DNA of 64,000 nucleotides, from assembly GCA_023014335.1 (NCBI GenBank), contig JAECYW010000012.1, positions 1,736,001 through 1,800,000 of the forward strand. Reading direction: 5' to 3'. Below, piece by piece: positions 1 through 10,705 of the stretch. The translations under genes were made by a program, and so were the position numbers. The first letter of the stretch is position 1, and every line of letters starts with the position of its first letter. This DNA is from Galerina marginata (lineage: Eukaryota; Basidiomycota; Agaricomycetes; Agaricales; Galerinaceae). The notes below the pieces were generated by a model. It saw only the letters and a list, made by a program, of their open reading frames with translations. It did no database searches and was not told the origin of the DNA.

Positions 1-2768
1 GCCAATACTAGGCATCGGCCATCGGCCATGGTTTCGTGAACTCTGCATTTTCCGCTGGTTACTGTATGACATTGCAAGTAAGGAGCGCTACCGACGGAAT
101 CGTCGTTTGCAGAACCGAATTTTAGGCGAATGAATGGGTGGTAACGTATACAGTGCCTGCATCCAGCACTATACCGGATGAAGGACGCCTGGGTCGCCAC
201 CGACCGGGAGGGACCTGTCCAAGTCAAATACCTTATATTAGCCGCAACTGAATGAGGGGTATTAAATCCTTGACGTGACCACCCTCCCTCAAGCCCATTT
301 GTCCCCCATTTTTTTCGGTCATAAATGGGGCGTGTCGACATGCACTATTGTGCTACTGGAGCTCGTTATAGTTGCGTTATAGTATTTCTGTAAATGGTTC
401 ACGGTCAGCTTCAGCTTCCTCTTTCACCTGCCATGCTAGTCTCTCCTAGCCAGACAGCGATATATGTGATGTGCCTTACGGATCACGATATATGAAGTCT
501 GTTTTTTACCGCGCCCCCAAAACCGTGTCAGAAAATGCTTATGTAAAGTGCGGACTTTGAAATTTTAGTTGCGGCTAATTATCGTAATAATAAGGGACTT
601 GAAATGAGAATTTTGGAGAGAAAGTTCCTTTTAACGTGCTAATTAGCATTGTATTAAAATATGGGGGCACCCGGACGTGATGTGGAGGAGTTGTAAAATA
701 ACAGCAGTATTTCGAAGCACGGGGATGATTATGTAATGCGCCTTGCCCCCAAAAACCTCTGAAATAAAAGCCATCGCAAGACGATCTCCTCTCAGCACAA
801 AATTACATTACAATACATATATAACTAAATAGATGCTTTCTGTCTCCAAGAAGTCGAAAAAAACCCTCGCCGTCGCGTCCACCCGACGCGACGATATTGA
901 ATGTCCGCACTTTACATAAGCAAATTCTGACACGGTTTTAGGGGCGCGGTAAAAACAGGACTACTGCCATGCTCACTTAATTTTCTTCGCCAATAAGCTC
1001 CAATAGGGAATATAACGAAGGCCTACGAAGGCGCATCAGTTTGCACATGAAACAGCCAGTCTTGAGTTTTCATCAATATCGCTCATGGTTCTTCTCAAAA
1101 ATCGAAGCACCGCCAGATCAAACTTGGAATCCAGCGCCACACTGCCGCTTATTCACGTGGGGTGGGGCGAACACGCGAGCGCAGGGTCGAAAATGTCCAA
1201 AAAAGTCAATTGTTTCTCTTCTTGGACATAACAAGGAACGTTCCTTGACGCTCTGCAAACCGATGCCACTTGGATGCCACACCATAGACGAATCTCAAGC
1301 CTACATAGAGAAGGTAAGTAGATGTAGGCAGCGCCTTTGTTCCATTTTCAGCCTCGGTGCCAGCGAAGCTGAACAACGCTTGCACTGATTCGATGACGAG
1401 CGCCACTCCAACGGTCTCACGAGTTCAACTTTCAGTCTTTCTTCGAAATTCAACGTCTGCACTACACACTTATATACTTCCACACAGCATGGGACCCAAA
1501 TCCAGCTCTAGGTCCTGGAGATCTTTGAATCAAACTGTCCATCGGGTTCCTCAATGCCAAAGGCGCAGTTTCCAAGCAGCTGGTGGTTCTTCAGGCGCGT
1601 ATTTTTCTCAAGCATTGTATAGACCATAAACTTAGGGTATTAAATTGTTGTTCCTCCCTGCGACGAGTTTGCAACATTGGCAATTCAATGCGAATTTCAC
1701 TTTCACAATCGCTACTTGATTCTGTACCCTCCAGGCGAGGTGTACTATCTCTAACCTTGTATTAGTATTCGCCGAATTATCGTTACTGAATTTCAATTAC
1801 TTTAAAATTGGCGAGCGATGACAGATGTTATGCGCTGAGCGTTCCGCCAGGTAACGTGTCTTCGGCTTTGTCTATCCCTGGACGAGGATTTCCATTGTCG
1901 AGACCACAAATGAAAAATGAAGACCAGGAGGCTTCAAATAAGTACGAAGCCTATTACCGACTGGTCGTTGACAATATTCAATGCACACACCCCTTTCCAG
2001 GGAACAAGTTGAAATTCATATAGAAGACACTTCGAGTTAACGTGGCGCACAGGTTTATCGGCGTTGGTCCTGCAATTGCTGTAATACTGACTGCTTCCAT
2101 GAAAATAGCAAGTACCGATGCGATAATCTCAACAATACTAACAAAAATTTATTCGATCTCATTTGTACAGTTTCACGACGCAATAGCTAACAATAACATT
2201 GAAGGTGGGATAAAATACAGGAATAAAGCGCATTCAATGCCAGTAACCTATTGCCAACAGATAATCAATGACATGGGACGAGGGTGACGTGCATGAATAC
2301 AGAATTTAACTATGGGAACCAGACGGCAGATATAATACAGGTGTTGAAGGGCACGCAATCAGCAATTACAAGGGGGGGAACACAAATACATGAGTGGATC
2401 GGCGGAAGACATGAATTATGGAGCAACAAGGTAGAGTAGCTGTGGGGTACAGGATTGACGGAAAGACAGGATTTATGAACGGTTGGGCACGGAATATGAG
2501 TAGAAGTAACGAAGGAAAAAAATCAACAAGGCTTTCGAGAAAACATGAAGCCAGAACGACAGTGACAGAGCATAGTGCCACAGTTTCACAGGACAAATGT
2601 GTCGCATCGGCCAGCAGTACTATGCAGCGAATGAAAAAAATATAACCGGAGCTGGCTCGACTGAAACGGTCCTAGGTATTAAATTCAAAGCTTGGTTAGC
2701 AAATTTGGAGAAATAATCCTGGTTATGAAAAGAGTGCACTCACAGGGTGAATTCTGGGAGGCAGTGCC
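1..2768. other. gene-poor flank, no supported gene
   Basis: Apart from the inverted-repeat element at 499-958, I found no reading frame here with recognisable protein sequence or a consistent exon-intron series. The open frames present (for example 1041-1388) overlap others on the opposite strand and have no motif. A 12-nt match in opposite orientation (about 238-249 and 567-578) links the left flank to the element interior but is too short to interpret. Confidence 0.5.
499..958. mobile_element. MITE-like element with about 56-bp terminal inverted repeats
   Basis: The left end (499-555) and the right end (903-958) are inverted copies of each other over about 56 nt. The differences are a T6/T5 run, one C-run position and two bases in the middle. 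Both ends begin with CTG followed by a T run and ACCGCGCCCC, and run inward to GCTTATGTAAAGTGCGGAC. The 347 nt between them have no open frame. Length (460 bp), lack of coding capacity and long terminal inverted repeats fit a non-autonomous DNA transposon. No clear target-site duplication is visible, so the exact ends and the superfamily are open. Confidence 0.75.
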
Positions 2769-2918
2769 TCAACCTTGACACTTTGGATCGCATGCCCTAG
2801 GCTTGGGGTCCGGTTGAGTAACTCGAGTTGGGCTATGGCTACCAGGCGCCGAGCAATATGTGGGATGATCCCAAGTTCGTCCACATTTTGGGCACTTGAC
2901 TGTCTGAACGGTGCACAT
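2769..2918 (-). CDS. possible 49-aa cysteine-motif small ORF
   Basis: A short minus-strand frame starts Met-Cys and contains a C-P-K-C-G pair followed by a His and a third Cys (spacing C-x2-C-x5-H-x3-C) and a late A-C-D-P-K-C. The spacing resembles a small zinc-binding knuckle. A longer frame in the same strand overlaps it (2723-3052), and the two cannot both be real. I do not recognise the family, and nothing nearby supports transcription. This is a weak call made on motif alone. Confidence 0.22.
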   Translation of the reverse strand: MCTVQTVKCPKCGRTWDHPTYCSAPGSHSPTRVTQPDPKPRACDPKCQG

Positions 2919-3327
2919 ATTTTTTGGAGGGCTGCACTGACATGATCCTGACCATGCTCGACACTATTTATGAGAGCCTTAGCGCTCGCTCGTACCGGTA
3001 TAAATTTCAAATATGAAACAGGTGGTTGAGCTAAATGTCCTCTACCGAACACTTTCCAAATGAAACTGCTGGGAGGCTCATTCGTTTAGGTCACGGTTAA
3101 GACGATTTTCCTCTTAAAGCTAACACGACTCGGGGAAGGATTCCAAGAAGGAATAATCGAAAAGACACCGAAAACGGAGACAGTGATTCGACGCATATCT
3201 TTCCCGAAAAGAATGCCGCCCGCGAGTACCGCCAGACCATGGACCAGTATAGCGTAGAATGTAAAGGGATCAAAACCTACGATGCAGGTTCAAGCCACCA
3301 GTACCCACGAACAAACAAACAGGCACG
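2919..3327. other. short intergenic stretch
   Basis: This is the likely promoter side of the gene starting near 3328. An alternative ATG at 3282 opens a different frame rich in Asp and His that stops after about 50 codons, so the true first exon of the downstream gene may lie here. Nothing else is visible. Confidence 0.3.
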
Positions 3328-4844
3328 TTGCAAAACAAGATCGATCAGATCATGCACACACGCACAATTCACCATCTGACGACGACGACCAAAGCCACAT
3401 TCTATATGGATTTGACATTCAAGGCAATTCCTAAATCTTGTCCGGTACCACATAATGCTGTTGCTTTCATTGGAGGGGTGGCCGATTATGATGAAGGACC
3501 GACCATTGTCTTGTGGAGGGACCGGAAAGAAATAGTTATCCAAGCGCCTAAATTCACGCCTGAAGCCGGAGTGGATGTGGATGATCCGTACTACGGCTGG
3601 CACGAATTGCAAGCAATTTCCAAACGTTATGCAAACTATCTTGAAATTATAGTTTGTGTTGCAACATTTTGACTTCCTTGCCTTCTGACTAGCTTTTCTG
3701 TCTAATAATATAGGAAGCCCTCGTCGATACCATCGAATTCGGTAAAACTAACTGGGCATATCTATTGCCAGCCCCCGGCGGATATCGTATCTCGCAGCGG
3801 GAGAAACGATTTCCAAGGATTACCTGCCCTACGTGGGCACAACTGATATACGTTGATGAAATCGAGTTCACTGTTTGGGGTTCATGTTCAGATAGACGAG
3901 GAATATGGAATGAGAAGGAAGTTGGTACGAACCCCTCAGCAGAACTAGGAACAGGGGATAGCTCACTGTGATTTTCAGATATTACATATGCCTGGAACTT
4001 CGTTGAGTTCTGGTGTCTGAATCGTGCTATGTACGGTTATCGAGCCGTGCAAGGCCTAGATATAACCTTCGAAGTTTACGGACACCTGGTTACCCGAGAG
4101 GGATCCATCATCGGCCTGGTCAGCGAAGCAGCCTGGGGAAGAATGATACGTTTGGATGACCGCGCACTGGTCTACAAGACAGTTGCAAAAATTCAACAGA
4201 AGGGATGCCTTTACAGAGGTTGTTATACCAATCGCTTCATAATTGCCAATGGGAAAGTTCGGCTGCTAGAGTTAAATTCCGTTTGGCCGTACCAAGACAT
4301 GGACTCCTTGGAAAAGGATGCCGAACTTTGGCATTGGAAAGAGCTGGACGACCTCTTTGCGGAATTCCGTGACATTGGGCCCTACGGAAATTACCACCTC
4401 CCACTTCTTCGCTTTACAACTACCTACAACGACTTAAAATACGTTCGCCCACCACCGAGTCCAGACAGACCATTCGGTGGCTTTGTTTTCTATAGCGAAT
4501 TCTTCGACTTCTATGAGCCGTGGTCGGGATACCGTCGCCTGCCCGACGGGGACGACGAGAACGAATCGGCGTTGCCCTCTTTTGACAGGCGGATATTATG
4601 GCATCCGAATAGGCGGCTTATGCCAAACTTCGAAAACATATACGAAGCGCAGACAACTCATCGGGAGAACCAAATCGCGTCAAGGCGGCTCAGCGGACGA
4701 CTCGAAAGGACACCACGGAATCGAGTCCTTATTGCCGGCGTGCCCTACCATCCTTACAACCGGCCCAGCGCTTGGAGTCACGGAGCACGAAGAGCTCTAA
4801 CTAACTCGGACAATACAGAAAGTAGCATCGTTACCGTTGAATGA
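3328..4844 (+). CDS. uncharacterised 466-aa protein, three exons
   Basis: Exons are 3328-3651, 3714-3924 and 3979-4844. Phases close exactly: an ATA codon then GAA across intron 1, and a split GAT codon across intron 2. Donors are GTTTGT and GTACGA, and acceptors are TAG and CAG. The protein is rich in Trp, Tyr and Asp (for example DDPYYGWHEL early, VWPYQDMDS in the third exon), has no signal peptide or membrane segment, and ends in a basic, probably unstructured tail. I do not recognise the family. The start is uncertain, since an extra 5' exon is possible. The consistent splice phases over 1.4 kb make a real gene likely. Confidence 0.55.
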
Positions 4845-6242
4845 TGAGGATTTTTTACGCTGGACATCCTTACGTATTCCACGAGTAGAATGTATGATTT
4901 GAGCGGTATTACTTTATTTGAAAATACAGGCGTACAGAATGTGATACATCTAGGAGTCTGACACGATTGGACATTTCAAACTTGGGCGGGAAGGTTCTTC
5001 TAGGGGACATTAATCGCTCCACAGTTCAAATGTAAAATGTTCCTGGTGAGTCGGATGTTCGGTTCCTCCGAGAAACATTTTTTTGTCTGTGGCATGAGGT
5101 GAAAGTCGTACGGCAGCGGCCTTGTTAGTTCTCGAGGAAAGCGACCCATTTTATTAGCTACATCAACCCAGCTATTCATAAACACGAGAAACGGAGGGCT
5201 GGGTATATACTCTCGCAAGAGGTCAAACGCTGTAGAAACGGATTATTTTCATCTGTGGCGTCAGGGCGCAAGCCTCAAACAAAGCCTAACGAAGCGGACC
5301 ACCAGAACAGTCGATACTATTACGGCAGTTATGTGGGAAAACAACCTCACCCGAGATTTGGCTTGTGTGTCATGATACCTCCAGTTGACCTCCAGAGTCA
5401 TGCGTGATACAGTCATACTAGATATCTACCTGAAGAGGAAGTCGATCACTGCCGATCACCGGACCGATGGGCGCCTATTTGCCTTTCATGTGTTACACGA
5501 CTCTATTTGGCAACTGAGAAACGATCAAATCCCAGTTGACATGCTCTACTCTTTACGCGATTTATGAAGTGCTAGTGCCTGTAAGTACGGGTCAGAACCT
5601 CGACGGAGCAAAATTATTTGAGATGAATCCGACAAATAGGTCTGGCCTCCACTCAGGCTGTACATGCCACTCTAGTTCCGCCAAACTTATCTAGCACGAC
5701 CACGCCTCATGAATCAGAAAGTAAAGTCCTCTTACAATCTTAGCGAAGATGTCGGAAATACTATGACGGAAAGCCCCGCGTTTCTCGACCAATCGACGCC
5801 TGTCCCGTCGACAACTAACTATTGTTGGTGGTTTTAAAGGATTTGGATGGCGGATGCTTACATACTAAGAGAGAATCTTACAGCGGAATAATTACCTTAT
5901 TTTATTCGGTTTCTACAGTCGAACCTGCCTTAACCCATACTCGGTGGACGGCCAATATCGTTGTCTGTCTACATAGGAGAGACTAGGATTATCGGAGGTT
6001 ATGCATGATGAGAGCTCATTTTGGTGCAAATTTCGGTTTGGTAGCGGCAGAAATCTATTTGGGGTGTATGGTTATTACTATGGGTTATGACAGGTTCGAC
6101 TGTATCATCCGAGGCAACGCAAAGTACAATCAAATTATAATGAATTTAGACCGTGAGACTCGGAGACTCGTCATTATTAATATTGAACCCAGGTCACGTG
6201 GCTGACATGATTTGTGACGTCCTTCTCCTTGCCTGCTCCAGG
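4845..6242. other. intergenic, nothing recognised
   Basis: About 1.4 kb of AT-balanced sequence with only short frames on both strands. I see no domain, repeat or RNA gene. It ends at the target-site copy TCCAGG (6237-6242) of the adjacent transposable element. Confidence 0.4.
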
Positions 6243-6908
6243 GTAGCGTTGCGTATCTAAGTGGGGACTTTTATACCAACTGTAATTTACATAGGTAATT
6301 TACAGTAAATTACCAGTTACATACCTAAGCCATGGGAGGCCATGTATATAATGTATTTAAGTAATGTGAGCCGCAGGCGCAGGATGAGATAAAATATGAG
6401 TAAAAATGCGCGAGAATTCGCTACCCGCGACAAGCATGTTCAGACTTTTGTCGCGTGTCGTGAACCCACTTTCACCGGGTGACAATGACGATGCTGCTGC
6501 AAGCTAGATGCGAACCATGACGAATCCATCGATAAAGAAAACCCACCCACCTATTGTACCCAGCAATAAATATTCTTCCAGCACTGGACCAGCAGATGGC
6601 AACAACGGGACCGTAACATGCTATCTGTCGAGCTTGACAAAATTTTGGCGTACGACCTGTGATTTGAAAGGCAGCCAATGGCCCTGATTTATCGATATCG
6701 AAGCCCATCGTCATGGCCAACGGTAAGGAGCGGTAAGGAAGAGGGAGGCAGATTGCTCGGCGGCAGCAGCCCGCCGAAAAGGTCACGTGCAGGTCCAAAA
6801 ATGTAATTTACAGTACATATTTGGTAATTTACACCGGCCGAAAACCGAAAACGTATATTACATAGTTACATGCACCTCCCGGACTTTTATACGCAACGCT
6901 ACTCCAGG
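6237..6908. mobile_element. 660-bp TIR element with 6-bp target duplication
   Basis: The element occupies 6243-6902. Its ends are perfect 14-nt inverted repeats, GTAGCGTTGCGTAT at the left and its complement at the right. Weaker similarity continues inward (a shared GGACTTTTATA motif and several copies of TAATTTACA). The flanks carry a perfect direct repeat TCCAGG (6237-6242 and 6903-6908), the expected footprint of insertion. There is no transposase frame inside, so this is a non-autonomous (MITE-like) copy. A 6-bp duplication is not the standard signature of the common superfamilies (2, 3, 8 or 9 bp), so I leave the family open. Confidence 0.8.
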
Positions 6909-6983
6909 GCTGCTTGAAATTGAATGTTGGCGCTTCTCTAACCACCTCCACCGTCAGCAAGCTCCTGGAAGGCCAAGCGCATT

Positions 6984-9201
6984 ATGGCCCCGTCTACAGG
7001 ATCGCCAACTTTCCACAAATCAAAGGACAAGACGTGTTGTGGTGTGATCGAGGAAGCTGCAGAAGCTGCCAGGGATCGACGATACAACAGGACGAAACCC
7101 CAGCCATGGATTGTGAGGAAACTGATGATCGGAGTAACATTGGGGATTATGGGGTATGCTGCGTATGTATACATCCAGCAACTTTGTCTTCCGATGATTA
7201 GGAGGAGGAATGAGGCACCTGCTGGTCAAGGGACAGGAAGTCGGTATTCATCCCTTGCTTCGATGTTCTACGACATTGATCTTTCGTGTAGTTGCGCTAC
7301 TCGTGGTATTCTGTGTGCTCTATCTATGGATGGTCTGGGCTTATGTGAAGGTATGCCTTATAAGTCTTTCCTATCAAATAATCCAACGAAATATCTTTTA
7401 TAGGTTGTGCTGACTGCTCCTGGCTATGCTCGTGATGTACGCCAACATCAAACTTCTCCCCTAGGGAAAATGTATCTCACCTTTTCCTCGTAGCACATCC
7501 AAAAGTCTGAACGGCCTCTCATTCCTGCCTCAGCACCTTTACGCGATTCCTGGCAATCCACTGCGCGCTCACACGATCCAAACGACATGCCACCTCCAGT
7601 ACAAGATGTTGAGATGGGACACAGTACCTCTTCCCACCGGCCTAGACAGTATTCCTACAGTCCGTCACAGCGGAGGGAGAACGGAAATGGCCTCGCTGGA
7701 CCTTCTTATGAGGATTTACTAAGACGAGAGGGGGCGGAGCAGCCAGTAGAACAAGAGCCAAATGTTGGAACACTGGACTCAATACAAGTACCTAAACCAG
7801 CCCTTCTAAGTGGTCCCCAAACCCAGACGTCAAGCATTCCGCCTCCCGAAACACTCCCCGCACCAACATCTTCCGTGACCATCACATCACAGCACGAGCG
7901 AAAGAATCGACGGACTGATGGCCCTAATATCCTAGACTCCAAACTGAAACTGAAAAAACCGAACCCTCTTGCACCCATACACACCCGCTCTCCATCCGTC
8001 AAGGGAGAAAAGGAACTGGAGCGAGAACGCCAATTACAGTTGTTGAACATCACACGACGGCCATCTACGACACCGGTGTTGCACCCCATTCATCGATATT
8101 GCACGACCGACGAGATCGTGAAACCCTACCGAGCACATCATTGTCGGGTGTGTGGGACCGTGAGTTTCGATTTGTGATTGTTCTTTTGCACGTCTTTCAA
8201 TACTAATCTCTGTTCAACTAGTGTGTTTTGAAGTACGACCACCATTGCCCATGTATGTTGATCCCTGCTGGCGAAAAGGTCTTCATGTTTCTTATCCGTT
8301 TTATTATCTTGTAGGGATAGGCCAGTGTGTCGGTGCTCGAAATCATAAAGTTCGAAATCCTTTTCGTGTTGCTGATCCAATTTAGGCTAACAGTTTTTTC
8401 GATTTGGTAGTTTTTCTTGAATTTTTGTCAAGCCACAATGGTCTTAACATCATATATGCTGGGTACGCTTGTTGCGTACACGGTGGTTGGCTCGAATTCA
8501 CCCTCACCTGGGACGGATATTAACCCACAAGAAATCGTGGTTATTGCACTGTAAGCGTTTCCTTCCCTTTTAGTTTCGTAACAAGTTTTTCTGATGTGAA
8601 CGTTCTCCACGGCAGGGCGGCTCTCTTCCTCTTATTCACTAGCCTTCTGGCGATATCACACACCAACATGATTCTCCGCGGTCAGACGACGGTGGAGAGC
8701 ATGCAAATTCGCAGTTTTCAAGAACGCGAAGAAAGGACGTTGGCAAAGGGATTTAGCTGGTGGGAGTTTGGGTGCGCTGGATGCTCTCTTCTTTACTTCT
8801 ACTTCTTTGTTGAAATTTCTTAATCAGCGCGAAAAAGCAGAAAACGAGAGAATGGGATCAGGAGTGGGGAAGGCCGAGTAAAGAAGGGTACATTTGGTGG
8901 AAAGGGAGTGCGTATATTGAGTGGGTGGACGTGATGGGCAGTAATTGGGTCGGGTGGATATGTGAGTATTTTGACTTATCCTCTGTTGGCCGTTTGGGTC
9001 TCGGATCAGGTCCGCGACCCAAATTTGACGCTTTTGTTGGCGTTTTTTTCCTAAACTACATATCGAAGCAATGCTAATCCCTGGACTTTAGTACCCATAG
9101 GACGGAGCGGAAGCGATGGCGTCGTTTACCCAGTCAACCCAAGATTCGACTCGGAAGGTCGATGGCGGAGACGTTCCGAATGGCCAGAGGAGCTGCGGTG
9201 A
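6984..9201 (+). CDS. DHHC-type protein S-palmitoyltransferase
   Basis: A ten-exon gene encoding 539 aa: 6984-7239, 7292-7350, 7404-7436, 7494-8159, 8222-8252, 8315-8349, 8411-8550, 8616-8771, 8828-8961, 9092-9201. All phases close. The product is a four-pass membrane enzyme that attaches fatty acyl groups to cysteines of target proteins. Two hydrophobic segments lie in exons 1-2, then a long Ser/Pro-rich loop, then the zinc-finger cysteine-rich domain with HHCRVCGTCVLKYDHHCPW (catalytic Cys347), then GQCVGARNHKFF and two more hydrophobic segments. The three small exons 5-7 cut the catalytic domain. Membership of the Pfa3/Pfa4 group is likely but not certain. The start at 6984 lies only 81 bp from a transposable element, which may form part of the 5' region. 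Confidence 0.9.
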
Positions 9202-10279
9202 TCTATCCTCAACATTAGATTAGATTTGGGAACACCCTCCAGTTCACCATTCGTTCTGTGCGCAATTTTTTTTGATTGGATTATGTTTGTGGAGCAGTGC
9301 TATCATGGACCTATCATCCTCGTTCGTCGTATCGTTTTGTTTATTGTATCCAGTACAGATTACCCAGCTTTCTGCACCATGCTTTCTGTAATCTATATAA
9401 TCTTCAGATTTCACTACCCTCGGTTATTCGTAATGAAAGGTTTACCCGCATCGGCCTCCATTATCATGGGCTGGTGAGGCACATTCTCAATAAATAATTT
9501 GAGACCAGGTCCCGCCATTGACGTAGTACCAAATTATCTGCTTGACTGAGTGAAAGTGGCTGGGGCGAATGTTTGCGCCTTTATTTTCGTAGAACCATCA
9601 CAGTATTAATAACCTCTCCATAATTGCGCCACACATGTCACAGGTGCCTGATCATTGGTCAATGAAAGAGCTGGAGGCGCTCATTTATAACGATGTTAAT
9701 TGTAAATTGATATCTTACACCGTAACTTGTGTAATATCCAGCTTTGGTTTCTGCCATGCGGTTGGGACACGCTCGTATTACCAGACATGTGCCCACGGGC
9801 GCCTATTTCAGCCGCTATGCGACCTGTCCACTCAGCCCTGACTGCGAATAAAGTTGGTGAGTAAGTCCATGCAAGTTTCATGCAGTCTTCCCAAATGTGC
9901 TCGACAGTGCTTCTACAACACCATTTGATGATCGGAATACAAGTTAAATGATACTTGTTATTTTATACTTGGGTTTTAATACCCGAACACTCACGTCGTC
10001 TTGTCGAGTGCCTTATATACATACCACAGACATGTCGAGTATGTATACCTCTTTTTCAGCGGCCTTATAGTAACAGATGGTACCTTTCCATTCACACTTT
10101 TTTTTATTGGTATAATTACTACACTTCGACGTATACCGCATTTTTTTCTTGTTATCCTCCTATAATATTTTTCCAGTGGGTAACCAGGGCTTGAAATTTT
10201 TGAAGCGAAAAGCCACACGCCTGATCTACACTGAGCTTAGCGGAAAAGAAGGTCTGCTCAAGAGTGACCGTACACACCC
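9202..10279. other. intergenic between two converging genes
   Basis: The 3' flank of the palmitoyltransferase and of the lectin gene. Frames at 9226-9497 and 9955-10218 overlap each other on both strands and have no domain signature. Nothing else was identified. Confidence 0.4.
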
Positions 10280-10705
10280 TCATCCAATGACGATGTTAGC
10301 TTTGAGGTCGTTCCCGTCACCCACGGTGTAGACGACATCAAATTTCCTGCCTTTAGAGTTGGTAGCAGTGCAACTCGCGCTTTGCCGTTCCCTTTGGGCA
10401 TTTCGGGGACCGGTATAGTACAGTGGCTGAATGACAGCGCCAGTATCGCTCGAAGCCAGGTCTGTAACAATGTCGCACCACCTTTTGTAGTTGTGAACAC
10501 CGAGGGCAACGAGGAAAATTTCCCCAGTGTCAGCAACGAAGCGGATAGTACCAGAAGTACCGCTACCACCCATGGCGAGTTTTCTTTCCTCATCGATGTG
10601 CGACCAAGTTCCGCCGTTGGCATAGTTCCAGACGGTCTGCTCCACGGGGTGGAAGTACGCGTTGGGGTTGGTTTGGTAGAGACGAAGGGTAGTTGTATAG
10701 CTCAT
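10280..10705 (-). CDS. fungal fruit-body lectin (XCL/ABL family)
   Basis: An uninterrupted 141-aa frame with the full pattern of the fungal fruit-body lectin family (Pfam FB_lectin, typified by Agaricus bisporus and Xerocomus chrysenteron lectins). It has an N-terminal YQTNPNAYF, then VWNYANGGTW, GGSGTSGTIRF, GVHNYKRWCDIV and a C-terminal GNDLKANIVIG. Length equals the family norm (about 140-143 aa). Members are cytosolic, lack a signal peptide (as here), fold as a beta-sandwich resembling actinoporins and bind Gal-beta-1,3-GalNAc and GlcNAc glycans. They are abundant in fruiting bodies and are thought to deter fungus-feeding animals. A 5'UTR intron ending CTGCAG just before the ATG is possible. 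Confidence 0.93.
   Translation of the reverse strand: MSYTTTLRLYQTNPNAYFHPVEQTVWNYANGGTWSHIDEERKLAMGGSGTSGTIRFVADTGEIFLVALGVHNYKRWCDIVTDLASSDTGAVIQPLYYTGPRNAQRERQSASCTATNSKGRKFDVVYTVGDGNDLKANIVIG

Noticed and set aside
1041..1388. 115-codon plus frame near the left end
   Set aside because: Two minus-strand frames overlap it, and none shows conserved sequence.
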